Source of the DNA: Pseudomonas viridiflava
GTDB lineage: Bacteria; Pseudomonadota; Gammaproteobacteria; Pseudomonadales; Pseudomonadaceae
Length of the DNA stretch: 64,000 bases
Direction of reading: 5' to 3'
Assembly: GCF_900573885.1 (NCBI RefSeq)
Contig: NZ_UPSE01000533.1
Span: 268,992-332,991 of the forward strand
The translations under genes were made by a program, and so were the position numbers. This document shows positions 1-7,941 of this stretch, one piece after another. Under the pieces are notes generated by a model. That model made no database searches. It was not told where the DNA came from and saw nothing but the letters and a program-made list of their open reading frames with translations. The stretch's first letter is position 1. Each line of letters opens with the position of its first letter.

Positions 1-362
1 TCGACGATGGCGTCTTTGACTTTCAGCGCGCCGAAGTGGGTGTTGTCGATGCCCGAACCGTTGCCACTGAACTCGACGGCCAGGCTGCCGGCCGCGTCGA
101 GGTGTTCGGCCCAGTCAACGTCAAGCACGCCGTCGTAAAGGTCATCGGCATTGGCCATGGGGAAACGCTTAAGCACCAGCAACACGCGGTTGGCCAAGCG
201 TGACCACAGGCACAGGCGATACGCCGTTTCCATCTGCGCAAAGCCGCGGATCGCCGAGGTGTGTTCGCGGGTTTCTTCCAGTCCCAGCGCGGTGGCTTCC
301 TCAGCGAGCAAGCCTTCCAGGCCTTTGGGGCACGTAAGAAACAGTTCAAAACGATCCGACAT
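1..362 (-). CDS. rlmL: 23S rRNA (guanine-N2)-methyltransferase RlmL, N-terminal part only
   Basis: Partial gene running off the left edge of the window; the first ~120 residues are visible from ATG at 362. They begin MSDRFELFLTCPKGLEGLLA, the typical start of the RlmL THUMP-containing region, which helps dock the enzyme on 23S rRNA. The full protein (about 700 residues in the family) methylates G2445 and, in fused forms, G2069 of 23S rRNA. The Rossmann methylase domains lie outside the window. It is divergent from rmf, the order I recall from other Pseudomonas. Identity rests on the N-terminal residues and the rmf-pyrD neighbourhood, so the exact subfamily cannot be proven from the fragment. 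Confidence 0.85.
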   Translation of the reverse strand, partial: MSDRFELFLTCPKGLEGLLAEEATALGLEETREHTSAIRGFAQMETAYRLCLWSRLANRVLLVLKRFPMANADDLYDGVLDVDWAEHLDAAGSLAVEFSGNGSGIDNTHFGALKVKDAIV

Positions 363-811
363 ATGTATTCCGTGCCTAAGCGTAATGGCGCGCAGTTCAG
401 CTGCACGCCCGGTTAAAAACCGGGGTTCTACCCGCCGGTCCCGCGCGTCGAAATGACACGCTGTGTGAGCCTTACGGCTCGAGCTGCCAGGCCAGCCCGT
501 GTGAAAGCAGCCTAGACGCAACCCCCTCGCCACGCCTGCGAGCAGGTGTGGCGGCGTTATCCGGCCCTCAATAAAAAGGTGACGGACACCGCAAAATACC
601 CATTCCAGACCCTTCGTCGGAATCGATGAACATCGCAAGTGCGAAAAGATCGCACTGGCCAATCGCCGTTATTTGCCGCTACAGCCCCGGCCCCGTTGGT
701 CCTGAAGCACAAACCACCGTTTGCTTATGGCCTGACCACTACAAACGTTACGTGCTTATGACAAAACGATCATTCCCAGCACCCGCTGCATTGGTTAGAA
801 ATCAACTCAGC
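363..811. other. Intergenic region between rlmL and rmf with several hairpins
   Basis: No convincing gene. Several short perfect or near-perfect hairpins are visible: CCCGGTT/AACCGGG at 408-424, GAGCC/GGCTC at 467-480, and a 12-bp stem with one mismatch at 528-553 (CGCCACGCCTGC / GCAGGTGTGGCG). None is followed by a clear T-run. The region must hold the divergent promoters of rlmL and rmf, but I cannot pick out convincing -10/-35 boxes. A 100-codon open frame from 626 runs through the rmf leader and looks spurious. Confidence 0.5.
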
Positions 812-900
812 CCCAACGTCGCAACGCCGTTGGGAGGAGACCGTAACGCCGGCAGCGGGCTCCGCTGGCAGAGGCTTTCTGCCAGGCCTCGACAAGAGGC
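812..900 (+). ncRNA. Structured 5' leader of rmf (candidate rmf RNA motif)
   Basis: Four consecutive hairpins lie just upstream of rmf: CCCAACG/CGTTGGG (812-834), CAGCGG/CCGCTG (853-867), CTGGCAGA/TCTGCCAG (865-885) and GCCTC/GAGGC (886-900). The second and third share bases 865-867, so they cannot both form fully. GGAGGAG follows the first hairpin. A conserved rmf RNA motif is described in Pseudomonas 5' UTRs of rmf; position and structure density fit that, but I could not align it to the published model. Confidence 0.55.
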
Positions 901-940
901 GAACCAGGACATAACAGTCAACAAGTGAGGGCAACACCCT

Positions 941-1156
941 ATGAGAAGACTTAAGCGTGATCCTTTAGAAAGAGCTTTTTTGCGCGGCTATCAATTTGGC
1001 GTCCATGGCAAATCTCGTGAATTGTGTCCATTTACTCTTCCGTCCGTGCGCCAAGCCTGGATCAACGGCTGGCGAGAGGGTCGCGGTGACAACTGGGACG
1101 GACTGATCGGCACCGCCGGTATCCATAGGCTTAATGAACTCAACGCAGTCGGTTAA
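941..1156 (+). CDS. rmf: Ribosome modulation factor
   Basis: A 71-residue basic protein starting MRRLKRDPLERAFLRGYQFG, with the RMF-type LERAF..GY..G...KSRE.CP pattern and a C-terminal W(I/L)NGWREGR segment. RMF binds near the 16S rRNA 3' end in stationary phase and drives 70S ribosomes into inactive 100S dimers. Length matches the Pseudomonas family. It is preceded by a structured leader (812-900) and followed by a strong terminator (1233-1256), so it is monocistronic. Neighbours rlmL and pyrD are the usual ones. The ribosome binding site is probably the GTGAGGG just before the ATG. Confidence 0.97.
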   Translation: MRRLKRDPLERAFLRGYQFGVHGKSRELCPFTLPSVRQAWINGWREGRGDNWDGLIGTAGIHRLNELNAVG

Positions 1157-1232
1157 ACAGGGACAATCCGACTACTTAGCTACTCTCCGCTTAACCATGC
1201 ACGTCCCATCCGGACGGCGGGCGAGAGCCCAG

Positions 1233-1256
1233 GGCCTCCTTTAAGGAGGCCTTTTT
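1233..1256 (+). terminator. Rho-independent terminator of rmf
   Basis: GGCCTCCT / AGGAGGCC forms an 8-bp perfect stem with a TTA loop, followed directly by TTTTT. It lies 76 bp after the rmf stop and just before the 3' end of the convergent pyrD. Confidence 0.93.
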
Positions 1257-1268
1257 ATTGCCTGCGTT

Positions 1269-2294
1269 TCAGGCCTTGGGCATCGCTCCAATGGCGTCCA
1301 CGGCTTCGCGAATCAGCGCGGGGCCCTTGTAGATAAAGCCCGAATAGATTTGCACCAGGCTGGCGCCCGCAGCGATTTTCTCAGCTGCATGTTTACCTTC
1401 GGTAATGCCGCCAGCGGCGATGATCGGCAAACGCCCACCCAACTCGGCCGCCAGCGCACGCACGGTGTACGTGCTTTTCTCGCGAACCGGTGCGCCGGAC
1501 AACCCGCCCGCCTCGTCACCATGTTCCAGGCCTTGCACACCGTCGCGGCCGAGCGTGGTGTTGGTGGCGATGACTGCATCCATCCCCGCCTCGATCAGCG
1601 CACCCGCTACTTCGACGATTTCCTCGTCGCTCATGTCCGGGGCAATTTTGATCGCCAGCGGCACGCGCTTGCCGTGCACTTGGGCGAGGTCTTCCTGACG
1701 CTGACGCAGCGCTTCCAGCAACTGTTTGAGCGAGTCGCCGAATTGCAGGCTGCGCAGGCCCGGCGTATTCGGCGAGCTGACGTTGACGGTCACATAGCTG
1801 GCGTGGGCGTACACCTTGTTCAGACACAGCAGGTAGTCGTCCACCGCGCGCTCGACCGGGGTATCGAAATTCTTGCCGATGTTGATGCCCAGCACGCCCT
1901 TGTATTTGGCCGCCTGAACCCGGGCCAGCAAATGGTCAACGCCATGGTTGTTGAAGCCCATGCGGTTGATGATGGCCTCGGCTTGCGGCAAGCGGAACAG
2001 ACGCGGCTTGGGGTTGCCCGGTTGCGGGCGCGGCGTCACGGTGCCGATTTCAACGAAGCCAAACCCCAGCTGGGCAAAGCCGTCGATGGCGTCGCCGTTT
2101 TTATCCAGGCCGGCGGCAAGGCCGACCGGGTTGGGAAAGTCCAGACCCATCACCCGAACCGGCACACGCGCCGGCTGTTTGCAGAGCATGCCGTTCAAGC
2201 CCAGGCGGCCGCCAGCGCCGATCATGTCGACCGACAGCTCATGGGAGGTTTCTGCGGAGAGTTTGAAAAGCAGGTCGCGGGCCAAGGTATACAT
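1269..2294 (-). CDS. pyrD: Dihydroorotate dehydrogenase (quinone), class 2
   Basis: A 341-residue flavoenzyme that oxidises dihydroorotate to orotate with quinone as acceptor, the fourth step of pyrimidine synthesis, at the inner membrane. The N-terminal ~40 residues (MYTLARDLLFKLSAETSHEL) form the class 2 membrane-association helices. Class 2 motifs follow: GLAAGLDKNGDAIDGFAQLGFG near 58-80, RMGFNNHG near 111-118, and VNVSSPNTPGLR with the probable catalytic Ser174. The C-terminal FMN phosphate site includes AAGGI and YSGFIYKGP. Length is typical. Convergent with rmf. Start ATG at 2294. Confidence 0.97.
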   Translation of the reverse strand: MYTLARDLLFKLSAETSHELSVDMIGAGGRLGLNGMLCKQPARVPVRVMGLDFPNPVGLAAGLDKNGDAIDGFAQLGFGFVEIGTVTPRPQPGNPKPRLFRLPQAEAIINRMGFNNHGVDHLLARVQAAKYKGVLGINIGKNFDTPVERAVDDYLLCLNKVYAHASYVTVNVSSPNTPGLRSLQFGDSLKQLLEALRQRQEDLAQVHGKRVPLAIKIAPDMSDEEIVEVAGALIEAGMDAVIATNTTLGRDGVQGLEHGDEAGGLSGAPVREKSTYTVRALAAELGGRLPIIAAGGITEGKHAAEKIAAGASLVQIYSGFIYKGPALIREAVDAIGAMPKA

Positions 2295-2360
2295 GGGCAG
2301 GCTTCGCTCGAGAAAAAAGGTCGGCGATTATAGCCTTGTGCGGCCCCGCTCTGCGAGGCG

Positions 2361-2591
2361 CTAGCGTGTTCCGGCAAGCCGCCTGAGCGCTACAAGCTCG
2401 CCGGCGCTGTTAAACTCCAGCTCGAAGGAACCGTAGACTCCGTCGTGGGTCAGAAATGGCCGCAAGTGATGCGCCGGCAGGCTGACTCGCCGGCCATCGC
2501 GGCTACGTAACAGGATTCGGTTGGCCTGCCCTTGATAGACCGCGCGCAAACGTTCGGAAGATAGGGCAATATCCAACTCCAGGCTTGGCAT
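2361..2591 (-). CDS. DUF2835 family protein
   Basis: A 76-residue protein starting MPSLELDIALSSERLRAVYQG. It has the small beta-rich DUF2835 pattern, including the RD.GRRVSLPAHHLRPF.T..GVYG.FEL block. The function is unknown in the family. An upstream in-frame extension exists, but the ATG at 2591 gives the family length and start. It lies 66 bp upstream of pyrD on the same strand, the arrangement I recall from other Pseudomonas, so the two could be cotranscribed. No signal peptide or membrane segment. Confidence 0.85.
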   Translation of the reverse strand: MPSLELDIALSSERLRAVYQGQANRILLRSRDGRRVSLPAHHLRPFLTHDGVYGSFELEFNSAGELVALRRLAGTR

Positions 2592-2768
2592 GGAGGCTAC
2601 CTCGCAAATGATTCCCGCAATACTGCCACAGACGGTCAACAGGCCGCAGGCGCATGGCCGCCGGCTGGGCTCGCTTGGCTGTGAAACAGCTGTAATGGGT
2701 TTGACCATTGCTTCGGCACATTTGCACATCGTCTGCCACACTGGCTCTGATGACCCAGGAACTAGCAT

Positions 2769-3668
2769 TTGGCCATGAGTCCCAGCGAGCACTCCTCCTC
2801 CCTTACCGAACGCATTTCAGCCCTGGCCCAGCGCCTGGGCCTGAGCGGTCGTGGTCCGCGGCACGTGCTGCAGCGAGCAAGCGAATTGCACCTGCCCTTT
2901 CAGGTATTGCCTCAACCCAGCGAGCAGATCTGGTGGCAGAACGGCGCACCGCTGCAACGCCTTGTCGACCTGCCACGCAATGCGTTGTCCGGTCCGGTGC
3001 AGGAAGACAAAGCCGACGCACACGCCATGCTGATCAACGTGGTCGAGCACGACACCCAGCACCTCAACGCCTTCGACCTGCGCCTGATCGATGGCCTGTG
3101 CGGCAGCGACCTCGGCGCCGCTCCCTTCGCCAGCTTCGAGCAATACGCCAGCAGTGAGGCGTGCCGGGGCATTCGCATCATCAGCTACAAAGATTTCGTC
3201 AAAGTCATCAGCACCGCGCTGCCGCGCTTTCTCGCTGGCGAGCGCATCGTGCTGCGCCAGGCAAACTGGGTGGGCAATCGGGTGTATTGGGCCGGCGAGC
3301 ATCACCATGAAGCGTTTGCCAGCGCCATTGCCTATGCGCGGCTGCGTGGGCTGGATGTCAGCCTGCCTGCGGAACTCACTCGCTACCGCTTAAAGCTGTC
3401 CGGCCTGCAGGCTCTGCAAGCCGGTTACCACATGCTCGCCATGCCGGTGCAGGCCTGGAGCGACCCGCAGTTCATGGGTTTGCTGCTGGACAAGGGCCTT
3501 CCCTATGCGCGCCTGGCCATGTTGCGCTCACCCGGCGCGCCAGAGTTTTTGCTGCTGCCCAAACACTCGCCGGAAGCCACCGCGCTGGGCGAAGGCTTGC
3601 GCCTGGCCGGCGCGCCGGACGTTGTGGCTTACCTGTGCCAGCTTGCGGGCGCTATCGATCAGCGCTGA
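2769..3668 (+). CDS. Conserved hypothetical protein, probably DUF6685-type
   Basis: A ~299-residue soluble protein with no signal peptide or clear transmembrane helix. The start is ambiguous. A TTG at 2769 sits 8 nt after AGGA, an ideal spacing, while the ATG at 2775 is 14 nt away. The central part has a dense acidic and His-rich block (INVVEHDTQHLNAFDLRLID) followed by LP.FLAGERIVLRQANWVGNRVYWAGE. I recall Pseudomonas proteins of this size next to DUF2835-pyrD and associate them with DUF6685, but no function is known. The 3' end overlaps the convergent XRE gene by 10 bp. Confidence 0.75.
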   Translation: MAMSPSEHSSSLTERISALAQRLGLSGRGPRHVLQRASELHLPFQVLPQPSEQIWWQNGAPLQRLVDLPRNALSGPVQEDKADAHAMLINVVEHDTQHLNAFDLRLIDGLCGSDLGAAPFASFEQYASSEACRGIRIISYKDFVKVISTALPRFLAGERIVLRQANWVGNRVYWAGEHHHEAFASAIAYARLRGLDVSLPAELTRYRLKLSGLQALQAGYHMLAMPVQAWSDPQFMGLLLDKGLPYARLAMLRSPGAPEFLLLPKHSPEATALGEGLRLAGAPDVVAYLCQLAGAIDQR

Positions 3669-4120
3669 GCATCGTCCTGTCCAGTCACGTCTGCTGCACC
3701 CTGCTCTGCCTCAAGTGCCAACTGACGCGCCTGCAGCGCTTCGCTCTCGCTGATCAGTTGCAGCTGCGGCTGGTGACGTTCGGTCCAGTCTTCCAGGGTA
3801 AGCCCGATGTTTTCCAGCAGCACGGGGTTGCGCTGCACCAGATACACCGCATTCAGCTGGCCTGAATCCGCCACCTTCAAATCCATCAAGTCGCCGTCTA
3901 CCGAGCCGCCGTAGGTAATCCAACGGGCGAACTCGGGGTACAAGCTGCACACCTTCTCGAAATCGATGTCGTGCATGCGCTGCTGGCCGCATTCAATGTT
4001 TTCCAGGCGCTTCCTGTCGATGCCGGTCAGTTTCTCGAACGCCGGACGGCTCAGGCCCATGAGCTCGCGCAAGCCACGCAGCCGTTGGCCAGCGGTGAAG
4101 AGAAAACGTTGATTGTTCAT
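3659..4120 (-). CDS. XRE-family helix-turn-helix regulator
   Basis: A 153-residue protein. Residues ~9-60 form a Cro/CI-type helix-turn-helix: GQRLRGLRELMGLSRPAFEKLTGI followed by R.RLENIE. The rest (~60-153) lacks a known domain, has a DGDLMDLKVADSGQLNAVYLVQRNP stretch and an acidic C-terminus. It is likely a repressor. It diverges from a small DNA-binding protein gene across ~157 bp holding an interrupted inverted repeat (4158-4202), the arrangement of a two-component genetic switch. The target operator is inferred, not shown. Convergent overlap of 10 bp with the upstream hypothetical gene. Confidence 0.85.
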   Translation of the reverse strand: MNNQRFLFTAGQRLRGLRELMGLSRPAFEKLTGIDRKRLENIECGQQRMHDIDFEKVCSLYPEFARWITYGGSVDGDLMDLKVADSGQLNAVYLVQRNPVLLENIGLTLEDWTERHQPQLQLISESEALQARQLALEAEQGAADVTGQDDAQR

Positions 4121-4157
4121 CCGTACTTCCTGTCGAGATAACCGTATTTCTGCTTTT

Positions 4158-4202
4158 TACTACCAGTTAGGGATATCGCGATTGATAGCCTAACCATTAG
4201 TA
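4158..4202. promoter_or_regulatory. Interrupted inverted repeat, candidate operator of the XRE / small-protein switch
   Basis: Arms 4158-4171 (TACTACCAGTTAGG) and 4189-4202 (CCTAACCATTAGTA) match as inverted repeats at 11 of 14 positions, with perfect GTTAGG/CCTAAC cores. An ATCGCGAT palindrome lies at 4175-4182 between them. The right arm sits inside the spacer of the promoter at 4182-4209, so binding there should block it. Confidence 0.55.
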
Positions 4203-4209
4203 ATAGAAT
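4182..4209 (+). promoter_or_regulatory. Sigma-70 promoter for the small DNA-binding protein gene
   Basis: TTGATA (4182-4187) and TAGAAT (4204-4209) each match the consensus boxes at 5 of 6 positions, with a 16-nt spacer. The downstream gene starts at 4278. The spacer contains one arm of the inverted repeat, suggesting repression by the divergent XRE protein. Confidence 0.6.
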
Positions 4210-4277
4210 GCGGCCGTGAGATTGAGTTAACCAAACCTGTCAGTGCAATGACAGGCGACGATGGTGCAGGAAGCCCT

Positions 4278-4532
4278 ATGAAAGAAATACCGCTCACCCA
4301 AGCCTGGTTCAAAGAGTGCCCGCGTTACCTGAGCGTGAACCGCTTCTGCGAGGCTGCCGGCCTGATCAGACGGCAAAAGCGCATCGAAAGCCTTGTAGAT
4401 CAAGGCATGTTACCCACCCGCCGCATCGGTCGTTACGTGATGCTGGACATGCATCAGCTCATGTTGATGCTGCCGTCCGACACCGAAGATTACTTCGATC
4501 TCGAGGACTTTGAGTGCGAACCTACACCATGA
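4278..4532 (+). CDS. Small putative DNA-binding protein (excisionase/activator-like)
   Basis: An 84-residue protein starting MKEIPLTQAWFKECPRYLSV. The sequence NRFCEAAGL followed by QGMLPTRRIGRYVMLDMHQL resembles the winged-helix layout of small excisionase or phage activator proteins, with a helix, a basic turn and a beta-wing, then a very acidic tail (DTEDYFDLEDFECE). The ATG at 4278 is preferred because AGGA sits 6 nt upstream; an in-frame ATG at 4248 has no good ribosome binding site. It is divergent from an XRE repressor. No phage genes are nearby, so this may be a domesticated switch. The exact function is not recognised. Confidence 0.7.
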   Translation: MKEIPLTQAWFKECPRYLSVNRFCEAAGLIRRQKRIESLVDQGMLPTRRIGRYVMLDMHQLMLMLPSDTEDYFDLEDFECEPTP

Positions 4533-4651
4533 TCAAACCGATCTGAATGGGCAGGCCGTGGTATTCGCGGCAACAAAATCCGGATGTCCGACTTAGCGCC
4601 GTAAGCAATTTCAAGCGCAAGAATCGGATTTGCCATTCAGAGAATCACCGG

Positions 4652-4689
4652 CAACACTCTCGCCTCTTTATAAAGCGTGGAGAGTGTTG
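4652..4689 (+). promoter_or_regulatory. Hairpin sequestering the Shine-Dalgarno and start codon of the EamA gene
   Basis: CAACACTCTC (4652-4661) is perfectly complementary to GAGAGTGTTG (4680-4689), with an 18-nt loop holding CTTTATAAAG. The GGAG ribosome binding site (4679-4682) and the first base of the preferred GTG start (4689) fall in the 3' arm. The start would be masked when the hairpin forms. Confidence 0.55.
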
Positions 4690-5591
4690 TGAGACTTGCC
4701 GATTACGTTCGCCTGCTGAGCCTGGCCGCCATCTGGGGCGCCAGCTTTCTGTTTATGCGCGTGATCGTGCCAGTGCTCGGGCCTCTGCCCAGCGCGTTCT
4801 TCCGTGTCGCGCTCGCCGCCGTTGGCCTGGTCGTGATTCTCTGGGTGATGCGGGTGCAGTGGAACTTCCACGGCAAGTGGCGGCACTTGCTCGTGTTGGG
4901 CGTGATCAATTCAGGGCTGCCGGCCACCATGTACTGCCTGGCCGCCATGGTCTTGCCGGCCGGCTACTCCTCCATCTTCAACGCCACTACACCGCTGATG
5001 GGTGTGCTGATCGGCATGCTGTTTTTTGCCGAGCCGCCGACGCCAACCAAGACCGCGGGCGTGGTGCTGGGTTTGCTGGGCGTCGGTTTGCTCACCCGCA
5101 CGGGCCCGGTGGCCTTTGATGCACAACTGCTATGGGGCGCCCTCGCCTGCCTTGTGGCGACCACCTGTTATGGCTTCGCCGGTTTCCTCACGCGCAAATG
5201 GCTCGGCGGCGTGCCCCTGGATAACCGGGTGACCGCGTGCGGCAGCATGTTTGGCGCCACGCTGTTTTTGTTGCCGCTCTTTGGTTACGCCCTGGTCGAA
5301 CAACCGCCGGCCAGTTGGGGCGGCGCCACCATGTGGCTGTCCCTCGCGGGGCTGGGGCTGGTGTGCACGGCGTTCGCCTATGTGTTGTATTTCCGCCTGA
5401 TCACCGACATCGGTCCGATCAAGGCCTCGACCGTCACGTTCGCCGTGCCGCCCTTCGGCGTGCTGTGGGGCGTGCTGCTGCTCGGCGAGCCGCTGTCGTG
5501 GGCCTACTTGTACGGCGGCGTGCTGATCGGGCTGGCCCTGTGGCTGGTGGTCAAACCGACGCCGTCGGCCAAGGTTGCCGAAGCCTCCTGA
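4689..5591 (+). CDS. EamA/DMT-family transporter
   Basis: About 300 residues with ten hydrophobic segments arranged as two EamA halves (roughly residues 5-135 and 145-288). The first begins LLSLAAIWGASFLFMRV; the second ends GVLWGVLLLGEPLSWAYLYGG. Drug/metabolite transporters of this type export amino acids, amines or other metabolites through the inner membrane; the substrate cannot be told. The GTG at 4689 is preferred because GGAG lies 6 nt upstream; an in-frame GTG at 4677 would add four residues but lacks a site. Translation may be controlled by the hairpin at 4652-4689. Convergent with cysK. Confidence 0.9.
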   Translation: MRLADYVRLLSLAAIWGASFLFMRVIVPVLGPLPSAFFRVALAAVGLVVILWVMRVQWNFHGKWRHLLVLGVINSGLPATMYCLAAMVLPAGYSSIFNATTPLMGVLIGMLFFAEPPTPTKTAGVVLGLLGVGLLTRTGPVAFDAQLLWGALACLVATTCYGFAGFLTRKWLGGVPLDNRVTACGSMFGATLFLLPLFGYALVEQPPASWGGATMWLSLAGLGLVCTAFAYVLYFRLITDIGPIKASTVTFAVPPFGVLWGVLLLGEPLSWAYLYGGVLIGLALWLVVKPTPSAKVAEAS

Positions 5592-5686
5592 GTTCGGGCC
5601 TCACGACACACTGCAGCAACCCCCTACTCTCCGCTGACCGGAGTTGAGCTGGGCCGAGCCTGGCGCTCAGCCCAACCAACGCCGGT

Positions 5687-6661
5687 TTATTGGACGAGTT
5701 CCTGCTCCTCGAACATGTCGCTGAACAACATGCTGGTGAGGTAACGCTCGCCGGAGTCGGGAAGGATCACGACGATGGTTTTGCTCTGCATTTCCGGGCG
5801 TTCAGCCAGGCGAACCGCCGCCGCCATCGCTGCGCCGCACGAGATGCCGCACAAAATGCCTTCTTCGCGCATCAAGCGCAGGGCCATGGCTTTGGCTTCG
5901 TCATCGCCCACGGTTTCCACGCGGTCGACCATGCTCAGGTCGAGGTTCTTCGGCACAAAGCCGGCGCCGATGCCCTGAATTTTGTGCGGTGCCGGGCGCA
6001 GCTCATGGCCACCCAGTTCCTGGGTAATCACCGGCGAGCTGCTGGGCTCCACGGCCACGGAAAGAATCGGTTTGCCGCAGGTGTTTTTGATATAGCGCGA
6101 CACACCGGTAATGGTGCCGCCAGTGCCGACGCCCGAGACCAGCACGTCGATGGCGCCTTCGGTGTCGTTCCAGATTTCCGGGCCGGTGGTTTTCTCGTGA
6201 ATCGCCGGGTTGGCCGGGTTCTCGAACTGCTGCGGCATAAAATATTTGCTGCTATCGGAAGCGGCAATTTCCGCCGCTTTTTCGATCGCGCCTTTCATCC
6301 CTTTCGCCGCTTCTGTCAGCACCAGCTCGGCCCCCAGCGCCTTCAATACCTTGCGCCGTTCCAGGCTCATGGAAGCCGGCATGGTCAGCAGCAACTTGTA
6401 ACCGCGCGACGCGGCAACGAACGCCAGGCCGATGCCGGTGTTGCCCGATGTCGGTTCAACGATGGTCATGCCCGGCTTGAGTACCCCACGCTCTTCGGCG
6501 TCCCACACCATGTTGGCGCCGATGCGGCACTTCACCGAATACGCGGGGTTGCGCCCCTCGATCTTGGCCAGAATGGTCACGCCCTTGGGGCCCAGGCGGT
6601 TGATGAATACCAGCGGCGTATTGCCGATGGACTGGGCGTTGTCTGCGTAGATGCGGCTCAT
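5687..6661 (-). CDS. cysK: Cysteine synthase A (O-acetylserine sulfhydrylase)
   Basis: A 324-residue PLP enzyme joining O-acetylserine and sulfide to give cysteine. The PLP lysine is in NPAYSVKCRIGANM (about residue 44), the substrate loop is EPTSGNTGIGLAF and the phosphate-binding loop is SGVGTGGTITGV. The C-terminus carries GISCGAA and VVILPDSGERYLTS. The start at 6661 (MSRIYADN) has AAGGA 9 nt upstream and gives the usual length; a longer in-frame form to 6712 is unlikely. Residue pattern and length fit CysK better than CysM. Convergent with the EamA gene and divergent from the DUF748 gene. Confidence 0.95.
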   Translation of the reverse strand: MSRIYADNAQSIGNTPLVFINRLGPKGVTILAKIEGRNPAYSVKCRIGANMVWDAEERGVLKPGMTIVEPTSGNTGIGLAFVAASRGYKLLLTMPASMSLERRKVLKALGAELVLTEAAKGMKGAIEKAAEIAASDSSKYFMPQQFENPANPAIHEKTTGPEIWNDTEGAIDVLVSGVGTGGTITGVSRYIKNTCGKPILSVAVEPSSSPVITQELGGHELRPAPHKIQGIGAGFVPKNLDLSMVDRVETVGDDEAKAMALRLMREEGILCGISCGAAMAAAVRLAERPEMQSKTIVVILPDSGERYLTSMLFSDMFEEQELVQ

Positions 6662-6850
6662 ATCCTCTAATCCTTGATCGATGGCGAAAGAAAAATAGCC
6701 TATGCCCGCCAACGGGCAGGCGTCCAGCCTGAAAAAATCCGAACCGGACAGGCTCGCAACAGTCTAGCTAGTACTTCAGACGAGATTGCCGGGCGAAACG
6801 CGCGCGCCATTTCAGCGATGCCGAACCGCCAGCAAATCGGAGCCAAACTC

Positions 6851-7927
6851 ATGAAAAGACGCTACAGCTGGCCACTCCGAATTCTGCTTGGACTGGTGGT
6901 GTTGCTGCTGGTTCTGCACTTCACCCTGCCCTACGTGGTTCGCGACTACCTCAACGGCAAACTCGCCGACATGGGCGACTACACCGGCCACATTAACGAC
7001 GTGGACCTCGCCTGGTGGCGCGGCGCCTATCAGCTCAATGGGCTGAACATTCATAAAGAAGAAGGCAATGTGCCGGTTCCGCTGCTCGAAGCGCCGCAGA
7101 TCGACATCGCGGTGAGCTGGCACTCGCTCTGGTATGACCACGCCGTGGTGGCTGAGGTCATGTTCATTGCGCCAACTTTGAATTTCGTCGACGGCGGTAA
7201 AAACGAAGCCGCAACGCAAAGCGGTAAAGGCGTGAACTGGCGCGAGCAGTTGGAAAAATTGCTGCCGATCACCCTCAACGAGGTTCGCGTAATCGACGGC
7301 AAGCTAGGTTTCCACAATTTCACCTCCACCCCGCCGGTGGACATGGAAGCCACGCAAGTCAACGCCAGCCTCTACAACCTCACCAACGTGGCCGACAAGA
7401 ACGGCGAGCGCGTCGCGCATTTCGAAGGCAAGGCCCTGCTGCTCGGCCACGCGCCGCTGGAATGCACGATTGTGTTCGACCCCTACGAAAACTTCGAAGA
7501 CTTTGAGTTTCGCCTGCGCGCCCGAGACGTCGAGCTGCGCAAGCTCAACGACTTCTCCAGCGCTTACGGAAAATTCGACTTCAATGCCGGCCACGGTGAC
7601 CTGGTAATCGAAGCCAACGCCAGAAAAGCCCAGCTCAGCGGCTACATCAAACCGCTGCTGCGCGACGTTGACGTGTTCAATTGGCAGCAAGACGTGGAGG
7701 AAAAAGACAAAGGCTTCTTCCGCTCGATTTGGGAAGCCTTGGTCGGCGGCGGCGAAACCGTGCTGAAAAACCAGCAGAAAGACCAATTCGCCACCCGCGT
7801 GGAGCTCAGCGGCAACGTGCACCAACAAGACATCAGCGCCTTCCAGGCGTTTCTGGCGATTCTGCGCAATGGCTTCGTACAGGCGTTCAATGCCCGGTAT
7901 GAGCGGGGCAAGCCAACGGAAGAATAA
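6851..7927 (+). CDS. DUF748 domain-containing protein
   Basis: A 358-residue protein with one N-terminal membrane helix (LRILLGLVVLLLVLHFTLPYVV) and a periplasmic beta-rich remainder, including DVDLAWWRGAYQLNGLNIHK. This is the AsmA-like DUF748 layout linked in general to envelope integrity or lipid transport; a specific function is unknown. The ATG at 6851 has GGAG 8 nt upstream; the ATG at 6821 does not. It is divergent from cysK and is followed by a strong inverted repeat (7942-7983) that probably ends transcription. Confidence 0.85.
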   Translation: MKRRYSWPLRILLGLVVLLLVLHFTLPYVVRDYLNGKLADMGDYTGHINDVDLAWWRGAYQLNGLNIHKEEGNVPVPLLEAPQIDIAVSWHSLWYDHAVVAEVMFIAPTLNFVDGGKNEAATQSGKGVNWREQLEKLLPITLNEVRVIDGKLGFHNFTSTPPVDMEATQVNASLYNLTNVADKNGERVAHFEGKALLLGHAPLECTIVFDPYENFEDFEFRLRARDVELRKLNDFSSAYGKFDFNAGHGDLVIEANARKAQLSGYIKPLLRDVDVFNWQQDVEEKDKGFFRSIWEALVGGGETVLKNQQKDQFATRVELSGNVHQQDISAFQAFLAILRNGFVQAFNARYERGKPTEE

Positions 7928-7941
7928 GCTCGGCCCTTACC

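Noticed and set aside
626..928. 100-codon open frame before rmf
   Set aside because: It runs through the rmf leader hairpins, has no ribosome binding site and no recognisable protein features.
4158..4202. GTTAGGG...GCCTAAC could be an integron attC site
   Set aside because: The core sites occur in the wrong order (GTTRRRY-like first, RYYYAAC last), there is no integrase and no cassette; an operator for the divergent pair is simpler.
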